From assembly GCA_946405625.1 (NCBI GenBank), contig CAMJHQ010000003.1, positions 62,001 through 126,000 on the forward strand: DNA of 64,000 nt. Reading direction: 5' to 3'. The stretch comes from an uncultured Lachnospiraceae bacterium (lineage in GTDB: Bacteria > Bacillota > Clostridia > Lachnospirales > Lachnospiraceae). This document shows positions 55,788 through 64,000 of this stretch, in pieces (the first letter of the stretch is position 1; each line of letters begins with the position of its first letter). The translations under genes and the position numbers were made by a program. The notes beneath the pieces were generated by a model, which ran no database searches, was not told the DNA's origin, and saw only the letters and a list, made by a program, of their open reading frames with translations.

Positions 55788-56252
55788 TCAAATCAGATCT
55801 GCCCACTTACTTCCGACAACCTTTTCAATATCTGTAGGTGCAAGTTCAACCTGATAGCCAACCTTACCGGCACTGACAAACATTTTATCAAATTCTTTTG
55901 CGGACTCATGAATAAATGTAGGAAATCTTTTCTTCATTCCGATAGGTGAACATCCGCCATGTATATAACCCGTCAGAGGAAGCAGGTCCTTCTGCTTTAT
56001 CATGCTGATAGCCTTTTCACCTGCTGCTTTGGCCGCTTTCTTAAGATCGAGTCCACCTGCTACCGGTATTACAAATACGTAATACGCACCGGACTTGGCC
56101 TGTGTAACCAGTGTCTTAAAAACCTTATCGGGATTTTCCCCAAGTATCCCAGCAATCTCTTCACCCGTCAATGTAGCATCCGGTTCATATTCATGACTGC
56201 TGTATTTAATCTTCTTTCCGTCAAGCACTCTCATTACATTTGTTTTTTCCAT
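55788..56252 (-). CDS. ybaK: Cys-tRNA(Pro)/Cys-tRNA(Cys) deacylase, YbaK/EbsC type
   Basis: A 154-residue editing protein that hydrolyses mischarged tRNA. TGEEIAGILGENPDKVFKTLVTQ, YYVFVIPVAGGLDLKKAAKAAG and GYIHGGCSPIGMKKRFPTFIHESA are characteristic. The ATG at 56250-56252, six bases after GGAG, is preferred over the TTG in the track. It lies 42 bases after the AadE-like gene. Confidence 0.94.
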   Translation of the reverse strand: MEKTNVMRVLDGKKIKYSSHEYEPDATLTGEEIAGILGENPDKVFKTLVTQAKSGAYYVFVIPVAGGLDLKKAAKAAGEKAISMIKQKDLLPLTGYIHGGCSPIGMKKRFPTFIHESAKEFDKMFVSAGKVGYQVELAPTDIEKVVGSKWADLI

Positions 56253-56294
56253 TTTAATCTCCAATTATTATTAGAATTTAATAATGTACATAAG

Positions 56295-57170
56295 TTAAAA
56301 AGATTTGTTATTGTCAAAGTCCGCCCTGCGCTGAAGCATGAAATCTCTGACATTCTTCGCTTCCTCATTATCAATAGGATAACAGAGTTTTTCAGCAACA
56401 TAAGTTGATAATTCAGTAAAATAATCATACATAAGAAACAGTTTATCCCACATATCATTATAATCCGAGCCTGCAAATATACCCTTGAACCGCTGCATTT
56501 CTTCAGACGTAAGATATCTCTTCAGATACTTGGAAGACGATCCAGTGGAAACTTTAAAATCATTATCTATCCCGATCTTCCAGTTTAACATTTTTATAAA
56601 CATATTCATCATAAGGAATTCCATGGCATGTCTCGCATAAAAGAACTCATCCCTGCAAAGTCCTTTGGTCGCATAATTACTTACCCATCTGAATTCATTT
56701 ACTGTATTGAAGAATTCAAATTCACCCGGCTTTGAAATATAGAAAAAAGCATCGGTTTCAATATCAGACAGTTCTTCGAAAGAATCCTTATTGATAAGGA
56801 CTCTTCTCGGTTCTTTGAAGTAAAGATTTATAACCTGTAAATCGTTTACATCAATAAATGTCAGATCGATCCTGTTGCCATCCTTATATTGAGTGAGATA
56901 TGTAAAAGGCTCTCTGCTTTTATAATCGTAAGGATGATTATAAAAATCTTCAGGCATCTGCATTATAAGAATCTCACCGAAACGTTTCATATAATCCTTA
57001 TCAGAAGTAAACTCTCTGATATCAGTAACATAAAATGTCATGTCGATATCAGAATATTTATCATGAACCGAACCCGGATTAACCTTTGAGCCTTCCATAG
57101 TCACCGCCCTGATTCTATCGTCTTCTTCAGCGGTTTCTATAATAAGATCAAACATTTCTTCATATGTCAT
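56295..57170 (-). CDS. AadE-like aminoglycoside 6-adenylyltransferase family protein
   Basis: A 291-residue nucleotidyltransferase close in length to AadE/ANT(6) (about 300). EEDDRIRAVTMEGSKVNPGSVHDKYSDIDMTFYVTD holds the Asp pair and NRIDLTFIDV a third acidic residue, so it may be active. Many chromosomal members have not been shown to give resistance, and this one should not be called a resistance gene from sequence alone. Its promoter overlaps a duplicated 31-bp repeat. Confidence 0.85.
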   Translation of the reverse strand: MTYEEMFDLIIETAEEDDRIRAVTMEGSKVNPGSVHDKYSDIDMTFYVTDIREFTSDKDYMKRFGEILIMQMPEDFYNHPYDYKSREPFTYLTQYKDGNRIDLTFIDVNDLQVINLYFKEPRRVLINKDSFEELSDIETDAFFYISKPGEFEFFNTVNEFRWVSNYATKGLCRDEFFYARHAMEFLMMNMFIKMLNWKIGIDNDFKVSTGSSSKYLKRYLTSEEMQRFKGIFAGSDYNDMWDKLFLMYDYFTELSTYVAEKLCYPIDNEEAKNVRDFMLQRRADFDNNKSF

Positions 57171-57219
57171 AAATCTATCCTCGTCTTTCAGTTTGTTACC
57201 ATCCGTACATACATCGGTA

Positions 57220-57249
57220 ATTATATCACGGAAAGAAGCCGAACAGCAA
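57220..57249 (-). promoter_or_regulatory. Probable promoter of the AadE-like gene
   Basis: TTGCTG (57244-57249) and a perfect TATAAT (57220-57225) lie 18 bp apart on the minus strand. The -35 box is inside the first copy of the direct repeat. Confidence 0.5.
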
Positions 57250-57309
57250 CGATAGAACCATATACAGTATTACTCCCAAACAGCAACGATAGAACCATAT
57301 ACAGTATTA
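57242..57309. repeat. Two identical 31-bp direct repeats upstream of the AadE-like gene
   Basis: The copies at 57242-57272 and 57279-57309 are identical (beginning AACAGCAACGATAGAACC) and are 6 bp apart. Only two units exist, so this is not a CRISPR array. It could be a regulatory duplication or a paired operator. Confidence 0.85.
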
Positions 57310-57348
57310 TTGCCACACATCGACATAGAAACATTCAGTTCCCATAAT

Positions 57349-57395
57349 ACAAAAAATCGTGAAACGCTATTAACTGCAATCCCACGATTTTTTGT
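57349..57395 (-). terminator. Terminator of the sugar ABC transporter genes
   Basis: A perfect 13-bp stem (ACAAAAAATCGTG / CACGATTTTTTGT) with a 21-base loop lies 21 bases after the last permease gene; TTTTTTGT ends the stem on the minus strand. Confidence 0.75.
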
Positions 57396-57416
57396 AAAGA
57401 AAGGTTTTTTGTTGTT

Positions 57417-58382
57417 TTATTTAATTACCGATATACTCTGTCGGTCTGCAAATACAGCAACAAATATCAGGAATACCACACCCTGAATAAGCTGCATTGC
57501 CTGAGTAGTAAGACCCATCATTGTAAGACCGTTATTCAGTACTATATAAAGCAGCGAACCTACTATTATATTTTCAAATTTTACCTTTGAACCACCCGAG
57601 ATCGGCATACCACCGAGTACGAGTGCGATAAGAATCTGAGTTTCAAGCTGGCTTCCTACATTCGCTGTAGCAGATCCATTCTTAGCAATATTGATAAATG
57701 CTGCAAGACCTGTAATCGCACCTGCCAGAACATATATAAGGAATTTCATTTTTTCAGTTCTTATACCTGCGAACTTTGCAGCTTTCTCTCCGGCACCGAT
57801 TGCCTTAAGATATATACCGAACTTGGTAAATCTGAATACTATAAAGCCGATTGCAAGCACAGCAACTGTAATACCAAGCTTAACTCCGGTAGTATCATAA
57901 TCATAAACCTTCATATTTGCCGCAACCGGCGAATTTGAAGCCATATATTTGATAAAACCTCTGAAAAGGAACATGGTACATATAGTAACAATAAAGGATT
58001 TAATCTTTCTGTTTACATAGAAGAATCCGTTAAATGCACCGATTGCAGCACCTGCAAGGATTCCGCCAAGAACCGCAAGCGCCATATTTACACCTGACAG
58101 TTTACATACAACTATAGATGCAATACCCATTATCGAGCCCTGGGAGAAATCCAGACCGCCCATAGTCATTATGAAAAATACTCCTGTTGCTGAAATAAGA
58201 ACAACATATACCTGATTAAGGATAAGCTTTCTGCTGTTCCACATGCTTCCGTGTGTAAGGATATTGAAAATAATACACACTACTATAAGTCCGATTATCG
58301 GAAGAGCAGAACGGATCATCCTCATGATTGATTGTTTTCTAAGTGCCCCTTTCAAAGAGGTCTTAATTTTATTAGCACCCAT
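57417..58382 (-). CDS. Sugar ABC transporter permease (CUT2/RbsC family)
   Basis: A 321-residue inner-membrane protein with about eight to ten spans. MTMGGLDFSQGSIMGIASIV, GGILAGAAIGAFNGFFYVN and QILIALVLGGMPISGGSGK-like GGMPISGGSKVKFENIIVGSL are typical of ribose/galactose-type permeases. It is the second of two non-identical permeases in the cluster, 12 bases after the ATPase gene, and the last gene before a terminator. Confidence 0.93.
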   Translation of the reverse strand: MGANKIKTSLKGALRKQSIMRMIRSALPIIGLIVVCIIFNILTHGSMWNSRKLILNQVYVVLISATGVFFIMTMGGLDFSQGSIMGIASIVVCKLSGVNMALAVLGGILAGAAIGAFNGFFYVNRKIKSFIVTICTMFLFRGFIKYMASNSPVAANMKVYDYDTTGVKLGITVAVLAIGFIVFRFTKFGIYLKAIGAGEKAAKFAGIRTEKMKFLIYVLAGAITGLAAFINIAKNGSATANVGSQLETQILIALVLGGMPISGGSKVKFENIIVGSLLYIVLNNGLTMMGLTTQAMQLIQGVVFLIFVAVFADRQSISVIK

Positions 58383-58394
58383 GATCAGCCCTCC

Positions 58395-59894
58395 TTATAC
58401 CATCTTTGCGATGAGGCTGTTCTCATCCATATCTACACTTCTCATAAGCTCTCCGCTTATCTTTCCGTCTTTCATGATAATGATTCTGTCACACATTCCG
58501 ATAAGTTCCATCAGCTCTTCGGATATCATGATGATAGACTTTCCCTGCTTTCTCATACGGTCCATAAGCTGGTAAATATCCTGTTTAACCTTGATATCAA
58601 TACCTCTTGTAGGACTGTCCAGGACAAGAATATCAGAATCCTTTCCTATCCATCTTGCAAGAACAACCTTCTGTTTATTTCCACCCGAGAGATATGATAC
58701 AAACTGATCTACACTCTGCATTTTGGTAGACATTTTGGTAGCGTACTCATGAGCAAATGCTGTCATCCTCTTATCTTTCAGTAAATGAGTCTTTCCCGAA
58801 AGATTATCAAGTGAAGGAAGACAAATGTTATCTCTGATACTCTGATTCATTACGACAGATTCGTTATCTCTATCCTTCGAAGTATAGGCGATACTGTGTG
58901 ATATCGCTGTCGGTATATTACTCACTTCTGTCCCGTCAGCCAGAACAACTTTTCCTGTTCTGTCAAATGATGCACCGAAGCATGCTTTTCCGACTTCATG
59001 CATTCCTGATTCAGAAAGACCTCCGAATCCAAGTATCTCTCCCTTATGAAGATCGAAACTGATATTCGATATGATTCCCGGTACGGTAACATTTTGTACA
59101 CTCATAACAACCTTATCGGATATAGGTTCGCCATAGTCAGCTCTATAATAATCTCCTGTAACTTCACGACCGACCATCAGCTTCTTTAAGCCTTCTTCGT
59201 CTATATCTTCGCTTTTAACCGTATCAATATATACTCCGTCTCTCAGAACCGTAATAGTATCAGACATTCTGAGAACCTCAGGAAGATCATGGGAAATGAA
59301 TATTATGGTATTCCCCTCTTTTCTGATGCGGTTCATATGCTTATACAGCTCTTCACGTCCTTCCTGTGAAAGAGCCGTTGTCGTCTCATCGATAACGACT
59401 ATCTTCGGATTAAAGTAAGTTGCCTTAACTATCTCGACAAGCTTTCTATCCTCAAAATTATAATTTTCGATCATATCCGAAGCCTTAATACGGTCAAAGC
59501 CGTATTTCTTCAGGATTTCATTCGCTTTACGATTCATTGCTCCGGTATTCTTGATTCCGAACTTTACGAACTTATCCTCATGTCCGAGGAAAATGTTCTC
59601 TGCAACAGTAAGTCCGTCAAGAGTACCGAGCTCCTGTACTATGATCGATATACCTTCATTATTTGCTTCTACCTGATTTGCCGGATCAACTTCCTTTCCA
59701 TCAAGGAAAAAACTACCGCTATCCTTCTGATATATACCTGTGAGGCAGTTTGTAAGTGTCGACTTACCCGAACCGTTTTCACCTATAAGTGCGTGTACCT
59801 CACCCTTTGCTATTTCAAAAGATACTTCCTTCAAAGCCCTTGTGATTCCGAAGGATTTACTTATATTTTCTACCTTTAATCTGATCTCACTCAT
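58395..59894 (-). CDS. Sugar ABC transporter ATP-binding protein (CUT2, two NBDs)
   Basis: A 499-residue protein with two nucleotide-binding domains. The first has Walker A GENGSGKSTL and Walker B IVVIDETTTALS, but its signature reads NYNFEDRKLVEIVKA in place of LSxAQxQ. The second has a degenerate Walker A (GFGGLSESGMHEVG, no Lys) and an intact YLSGGNKQKVVLARW with LVLDSPTRGIDI. One complete ATP site is therefore expected, as in RbsA/MglA, with the other more degenerate than usual. It is 15 bases after the first permease. Confidence 0.93.
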   Translation of the reverse strand: MSEIRLKVENISKSFGITRALKEVSFEIAKGEVHALIGENGSGKSTLTNCLTGIYQKDSGSFFLDGKEVDPANQVEANNEGISIIVQELGTLDGLTVAENIFLGHEDKFVKFGIKNTGAMNRKANEILKKYGFDRIKASDMIENYNFEDRKLVEIVKATYFNPKIVVIDETTTALSQEGREELYKHMNRIRKEGNTIIFISHDLPEVLRMSDTITVLRDGVYIDTVKSEDIDEEGLKKLMVGREVTGDYYRADYGEPISDKVVMSVQNVTVPGIISNISFDLHKGEILGFGGLSESGMHEVGKACFGASFDRTGKVVLADGTEVSNIPTAISHSIAYTSKDRDNESVVMNQSIRDNICLPSLDNLSGKTHLLKDKRMTAFAHEYATKMSTKMQSVDQFVSYLSGGNKQKVVLARWIGKDSDILVLDSPTRGIDIKVKQDIYQLMDRMRKQGKSIIMISEELMELIGMCDRIIIMKDGKISGELMRSVDMDENSLIAKMV

Positions 59895-59909
59895 GGTAAA
59901 TCCTCCTTT

Positions 59910-60875
59910 CTATTTCACAATCTCGCCCTTATCAACCTTGGTTGTTAAAGTAACGATTATAAGCAGTGCAAATCCGGTAATAACATCCTGAATTGCAGTA
60001 GGCGCACCAAGAGCGATAAATCCGAAGAAAATAATATTTATAACAAACTCACCTATTATTATTGCAGGAAGCGGCATTCCGTACTTCTTAAATGCTAGTC
60101 CGAAGAAGCATCCCATAGTCGGAACGAAATTACGGCTCATTGAAGCCATACCAGTTACTGCAACCATGGATGATCCGTAACTTATTGTAAGTACAGCCAT
60201 GATGCCAAGAAAAGCACCACTGATAACAAATACAAGAACCTTATAGAAGTTAACATTGATACCCATATTCTTTGCAACAAACTCATTGCTTCCGATAGCA
60301 TAAGTATATGTTCCGACTTTCGTGTAATTAAGAAGGACATATGCTATTACAAAAGCAATAACAGCAAGGATCAGATTTCCCGGCATCTGACCGAAAGCTC
60401 TGAGTTCCGAAGGCAGCGTCTGTTCAACTCCGCCCGCGATATAATTCGCAACAGACTCATAAATAAGTGCAAGTCCGGTTGTTACGATCATCGATGGAAT
60501 TCTGAGCTTAGCATAAAAAATACCATTTAATAAACCTACAAAAGCTCCCGTCATTATTGCTCCGACAATCAGACCAAAGTATCCGAGTCCGAAACGATTG
60601 GCAAAGACACAACCTACAATTGCGGAAAGCATTATATTTGCACCGATTGAAAAATCGAACATTCCCATAACCATGACAAAATAAAAGCCCACAGCGCCCA
60701 CTGAGGCCAGCAGTGACGCTTCAAAATAGCTCAGCATATTCTTTGCGGAGCCGAAATTATTCGGGGTAATCACTTTAAAGATACCCCAGGAAAGAACAAC
60801 CAGAAGTATAAGAAGCAGATACCCTTTGACCTGTCCTGACATCTTTTTACCCGTTGTTTTTTCGGATGCATTCAT
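59910..60875 (-). CDS. Sugar ABC transporter permease (CUT2/RbsC family)
   Basis: A 321-residue permease with about eight to ten spans. MVMGMFDFSIGANIMLSAIVGC, GAFVGLLNGIFYAKLRIPSMIVTTG and the following segments fit the family. It differs from the permease at 57417, which suggests a heterodimeric channel. It lies 100 bases after the lipoprotein gene. Confidence 0.92.
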   Translation of the reverse strand: MNASEKTTGKKMSGQVKGYLLLILLVVLSWGIFKVITPNNFGSAKNMLSYFEASLLASVGAVGFYFVMVMGMFDFSIGANIMLSAIVGCVFANRFGLGYFGLIVGAIMTGAFVGLLNGIFYAKLRIPSMIVTTGLALIYESVANYIAGGVEQTLPSELRAFGQMPGNLILAVIAFVIAYVLLNYTKVGTYTYAIGSNEFVAKNMGINVNFYKVLVFVISGAFLGIMAVLTISYGSSMVAVTGMASMSRNFVPTMGCFFGLAFKKYGMPLPAIIIGEFVINIIFFGFIALGAPTAIQDVITGFALLIIVTLTTKVDKGEIVK

Positions 60876-60974
60876 GCAAAATCACCTCTTTTTTTCAGAA
60901 AATGAGCCGGTACCGCCGTGCGATACCGGCCCATTAAAGGATATAGAAAATTAACTTACAGTCTATTTAGTTAC

Positions 60975-62183
60975 TCATTTACCCGATCTGGAAGCTGCAT
61001 CTTCGATTGAAAGTGATGCTGCCTTCTTCTTAAGACCTTCCATATCAAGCTTTGACATTTCTACAAGCTCCTCGTCAGTGTACGGAAGCTGATCTACAAA
61101 GTACTTCTCATAATCTGCATAATCTTCAGGTGAAGATACATAGAGATAAGGGAAGTTGATGTCTTCAAACTTACCTGCATTATCTTTATAGTTACCCTTA
61201 ATTGCATTGTAAACAGCCATGAATGCGAAGAGTGGATCACAATAATGTCCGCCCGACTCACCTGCCATCGAACCATTTGCAAGTCTTTCTCCGAGATCCG
61301 GAAGGAAGTCTGTTGAAACGATATCGATCTGGTCTGTCTTTCCTGCTCTTTCTACAGCTGCGATAGCCCCCTGAAGAGGATCTCCGCCACCGCCTGCAGG
61401 AATGATTGCATCAAGGTCAGGATTTGCACTCATGAGAGCTTCTGCAGCCTTGGAACCACCCTCTGAAGAAGTACCAGCATACTGAGGCTCAGACAGAACT
61501 GCCTGATCATCAGGATGTGCACTATTCCACTTTTCCACGCCTGCTTTATATCCTTCCCATCTTCCGAGCCATGTAGCATCGCCCTGCTCCCATCCGATAA
61601 GACCGATATTTCTGTCACCCTTATCAAGAAGAATCTGAACGAGCTTTTCACCATTTTCAGGTTCATTCTCATGTACAGCTCCGATAAAATATTCAGAATC
61701 AAGTGCTGCCTTATAGATGTCAGGACTTGTTTCCTGGTTGATTATTCTGAAGAACTGTGCAAGATATACACCATTGTCATTACATGTCTTAATAGCCGAA
61801 GCCATCTCTGTGTCTGATGAATTACAGATAATGATTCCCTGACAACCTGCTGCACAAAGCTGCTCAACAGATGCAGTAACCTTCTCTGATACATGTCCTT
61901 GATCTACATACTGGATCTGAACTCCCAGTGAATCAGCTGCCTTATCAAGGATCATCTTACACTGAGAACCAAGTACATCTGTAGAACTCCATATTGAAAC
62001 TCCGATTTTGATCTCGCCATCAGGCTTTACAGCAGTTTCAGAACCTCCGTCACCACCTGCAGCCTGAGCTTCAGTATTATTAGCTGCCGTGTTTGATGAT
62101 CCACCCGAACCGCTTCCGCATCCTGTAAATGCAGAAACTAACATCATTGCACTAAGCAGTACACTAACGAGTTTCTTTTTCAT
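60975..62183 (-). CDS. Sugar-binding lipoprotein of the ABC transporter
   Basis: A 402-residue periplasmic-binding-type protein. The signal sequence MKKKLVSVLLSAMMLVSAFTGC ends in a lipobox with Cys22, followed by a Gly/Ser/Asn-rich linker. The mature part (IKIGVSIWSSTDVLGSQCKMILDKAADSLG, CQGIIICNSSDTEM, IGLIGWEQGD, DIVSTDFLP) fits the Peripla_BP_4 fold for monosaccharides or similar ligands. The sugar cannot be told. An AGGAGG site precedes the ATG. Confidence 0.93.
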   Translation of the reverse strand: MKKKLVSVLLSAMMLVSAFTGCGSGSGGSSNTAANNTEAQAAGGDGGSETAVKPDGEIKIGVSIWSSTDVLGSQCKMILDKAADSLGVQIQYVDQGHVSEKVTASVEQLCAAGCQGIIICNSSDTEMASAIKTCNDNGVYLAQFFRIINQETSPDIYKAALDSEYFIGAVHENEPENGEKLVQILLDKGDRNIGLIGWEQGDATWLGRWEGYKAGVEKWNSAHPDDQAVLSEPQYAGTSSEGGSKAAEALMSANPDLDAIIPAGGGGDPLQGAIAAVERAGKTDQIDIVSTDFLPDLGERLANGSMAGESGGHYCDPLFAFMAVYNAIKGNYKDNAGKFEDINFPYLYVSSPEDYADYEKYFVDQLPYTDEELVEMSKLDMEGLKKKAASLSIEDAASRSGK

Positions 62184-62328
62184 TTAAATACCTCCTAATG
62201 AATATAAACCTCATTTCATTATCAAAGTTTCTTCGCGAATACTCCCCATCTCTGATGGTTTTATCTTATAGCGATTTAGTACAAAAAAACATGGAAAATA
62301 TTTTGCGGATTGGTAATATTTTATCTTT

Positions 62329-62357
62329 TATATAAATTATCCATCTCACAATCACAA
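62329..62357 (-). promoter_or_regulatory. Possible promoter of the ABC transporter genes
   Basis: TTGTGA (62352-62357) and TATATA (62329-62334) are 17 bp apart on the minus strand, leaving a leader of about 140 bases. The boxes are imperfect. A second weaker candidate with TATAAG lies nearer the gene. Confidence 0.35.
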
Positions 62358-62390
62358 AAATAGTACCAAAATAATCAATAAAGCATAACA

Positions 62391-62436
62391 AAAGACCGCA
62401 ATTTTTCACATAAGAACTGTGATACTCGCGGCCTTT
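62391..62436 (-). terminator. Terminator after the response regulator gene
   Basis: On the minus strand AAAGGCCGC and GCGGTCTTT pair with one mismatch, with an inner CACA/TGTG stem, followed by TGTTATGCTTT. It separates the regulator genes from the transporter genes. Confidence 0.7.
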
Positions 62437-62445
62437 GTAATAGTG

Positions 62446-63171
62446 CTATATGGATTTTCTGTATTTACTCGGTGATATTCCCTCTATTTTCTTAAACACC
62501 TTCGTAAAATAGAAATAATCATTATATCCGACAATCTCTGATATCTCCTGTATGGATAAGCTGTCGTCTCTGAGAAGTTCCTTGGCTCTTTGTATTCTAA
62601 GTGATGCAATATAATCAGAGAAATTAACCTGCAGCTTCTCCTTTATCATCTTACTCAGATGTCCCATACTAATATTATACTTAGTTGACAGTAAAGTAAG
62701 AGATATATCCTCCATATAGTGCTCTCGGATCTCGGAAATCACATTATCAATCATCCTGTCTGATACAGGAGCCTTCTCTTCATCATCGATCTCCGCCTCA
62801 CCACGATCTCTGATAATCGCAGACATAACACGTTCGAGTTCTTCTTCCTTGATCGGCTTCAACAGATAATCAAAAGCATGGTGCTGAATTGCTTCCTGAG
62901 CATATGAAAATTCTGCATAGCCCGATATTATGACCACTTTGGAATCAGGTGAAACATCAGGTATCTCTTGAAGTAATTCAAGTCCGGAAAGCCCCGGCAT
63001 TCGTATGTCTGCAAAAACAACATCAGGTTTGAACTGAGCTATCTCTTCTTTAGCTGTAAGACCGTTATTGGCCGTGCCCACAACCCATGCATTTATATCA
63101 AGTTTTTCAAGCAGCTTCTTTAGTCCGAGTGTAATCCAGACTTCATCATCCGCTATATAAACATTCAACAT
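62446..63171 (-). CDS. YesN-type response regulator with AraC DNA-binding domain
   Basis: A 241-residue regulator. The receiver domain (about 1-120) has the acidic pair at DDEV, the phospho-acceptor Asp in VVFADIRMPGLSG and the conserved Lys in YLLKPIKEEE. The C-terminal AraC domain shows two helix-turn-helix units (ISMGHLSKMIKEKL, IQEISEIVGYNDYFYFTKVFKK). It follows the sensor gene by one base and very probably controls the sugar transporter downstream. Confidence 0.95.
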   Translation of the reverse strand: MLNVYIADDEVWITLGLKKLLEKLDINAWVVGTANNGLTAKEEIAQFKPDVVFADIRMPGLSGLELLQEIPDVSPDSKVVIISGYAEFSYAQEAIQHHAFDYLLKPIKEEELERVMSAIIRDRGEAEIDDEEKAPVSDRMIDNVISEIREHYMEDISLTLLSTKYNISMGHLSKMIKEKLQVNFSDYIASLRIQRAKELLRDDSLSIQEISEIVGYNDYFYFTKVFKKIEGISPSKYRKSI

Positions 63172-63172
63172 A

Positions 63173-64000
63173 TTATACCTCTCTTATATGATCCGGAACA
63201 GAAATATGTATCTCAGTGCCTTCATCCATCTCACTGTCTACTGTCATTGAATAATCATCACCATAGAATAGTTTTAGGCGCTGGACAATATTGCTGAGAC
63301 CTATTCCACTGTTTTCACGAGGATTTTTTATCATATTCCTAAGCTTCTCAAGTGTCTCTTCATCCATTCCGCATCCATCGTCCTTAACAGTAAGCTCTAA
63401 TCTGTCATTTACGAGCTCCACCTTTACATCAACAGTTCCCGAATCCATCTTGCTTTCAAGTCCGTGAAAAACAGAATTTTCAACAAGCGGCTGAAGAAAG
63501 AATCTGATTATAGGTTTATCCATAACTGATTCATCGATATCTGTTCTGATCATTATCTTTCCCATAAAACGGTATTCAATGATTCTCGCATATTTTTCGA
63601 TATATGATACTTCATCTCTGATAGTAACAATGTTACTTCCCTTTACCGCATATCTGAATATGTCAGAAAGACACATTGCCATCTCCGCAATACTGTCTTC
63701 ATCTTTGATCAGAGCCATGTCTCTCATACATGAAAGTGTATTATATAAGAAATGCGGATTGATCTGATTACGATATGCAAGTATTTCTGTCTTTTGTTGA
63801 GCAAGTTCCGTTTCATATATACGGATCTTGCTCTCGCTTATTTCCTTGATCATCTGTTGATTCTCATCAAGCATATGGTCAAGATTTGAAGCAACCTTGC
63901 CTATTTCATCTGTTCTGTTCAGATTAAGCCGCTTCTCCGGATGACCTATCGATTCATCAATAAATCGATCGAGTGCATGTATCGGACGGGCCATACGATA
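63173..64000 (-). CDS. YesM-type sensor histidine kinase, C-terminal part (cut by window edge)
   Basis: The reading frame is open to the right edge, so the track start at 63994 is not the true start. The visible 275 residues begin in a HAMP domain (ARPIHALDRFIDESIG...DEIGKVASNLDHML), then the His_kinase domain with the phospho-acceptor in YRNQINPHFLYNTLS, and an ATPase domain (VENSVFHGLE, DDGCGMDEETL, GIGLSNIVQRLKLFYG). The missing N-terminus should hold two membrane spans and an extracellular sensor. It pairs with the YesN-type regulator. Confidence 0.95.
   Translation of the reverse strand, partial: YRMARPIHALDRFIDESIGHPEKRLNLNRTDEIGKVASNLDHMLDENQQMIKEISESKIRIYETELAQQKTEILAYRNQINPHFLYNTLSCMRDMALIKDEDSIAEMAMCLSDIFRYAVKGSNIVTIRDEVSYIEKYARIIEYRFMGKIMIRTDIDESVMDKPIIRFFLQPLVENSVFHGLESKMDSGTVDVKVELVNDRLELTVKDDGCGMDEETLEKLRNMIKNPRENSGIGLSNIVQRLKLFYGDDYSMTVDSEMDEGTEIHISVPDHIREV

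Noticed and set aside
56295-57170. Calling the AadE-like gene a streptomycin resistance gene
   Set aside because: Chromosomal members of the family are common and no resistance island or mobile element surrounds it.
57242-57309. Possible CRISPR remnant
   Set aside because: Only two repeats with a 6-bp spacer, no cas genes, and the repeat overlaps a promoter.

Overview
The window reads as the chromosome of a low-to-mid G+C anaerobic Firmicute of the class Clostridia, most likely a Lachnospiraceae member close to Butyrivibrio, Lachnospira or Roseburia. The support is: short HisG with HisZ, the UPF0237/UPF0210 pair, a DUF4317 gene, ribosomal protein L27 with the Firmicute-type cleavable N-terminus next to its protease Prp, YesMN-type two-component genes, and strong AGGAGG ribosome binding sites. 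Genus and species cannot be fixed from the sequence alone. Almost every gene lies on the minus strand; the one supported plus-strand gene is a 78-residue orphan at 49852. There are no rRNA or tRNA genes, insertion sequences, phage genes or CRISPR arrays that I can see.

Layout, in order of transcription from the right edge. At 64000-57417 a YesM/YesN-type sensor kinase and regulator precede a CUT2 sugar ABC transporter (lipoprotein, permease, ATPase, second permease). At 57170-50176 is an accessory stretch: an AadE-like nucleotidyltransferase with a duplicated 31-bp upstream repeat, YbaK, small membrane proteins, a VanZ-RDD fusion with DUF4317, and a cytoplasmic beta-helix protein that resembles GH120 beta-xylosidases and has a palindrome at its promoter. 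At 49436-39091 is a housekeeping run: rplS, lepB, rbgA, lepB, rnhB, yraN, der, plsY, gpsA, scpA, scpB, a phosphoesterase and purine nucleoside phosphorylase. At 39012-29575 are ilvN, ilvC, an AIM24 protein, a zinc-finger membrane protein, polA, coaE, a diguanylate cyclase and ackA. At 29376-20367 are rpmF, plsX, rnc, smc, ftsY, ilvA and a WalJ-like hydrolase. At 20348-10316 are a zinc-ribbon membrane protein, the ACT/UPF0210/RNase G group, and the rplU-prp-rpmA-obgE-yhbY-nadD-yqeK-rsfS block. At 10240-859 are an HD-GYP protein, an unknown small gene, hisZ-hisG-hisD-hisB-hisIE, and alaS. The left edge holds rpsU and the start of phoH.

Much of the window serves ribosome assembly, protein export, chromosome segregation, phospholipid initiation and amino acid synthesis. 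Good promoters can be read for rpsU, rpmF, rplU, rplS, hisZ, the VanZ-RDD gene, the beta-helix gene, the AadE-like gene and the plus-strand gene, and many rho-independent terminators mark transcript ends.

The most unusual items are: a HisIE enzyme carrying a shortened, apparently inactive HisF-like domain of about 175 residues at its N-terminus, in a his cluster without hisH, hisA or hisF; the GH120-like protein that keeps the expected Asp and Glu; a near-perfect 28-bp inverted repeat between smc and ftsY; and the orphan plus-strand small gene with its own promoter and terminator. I did not find a clear multi-gene system that looks wholly new.
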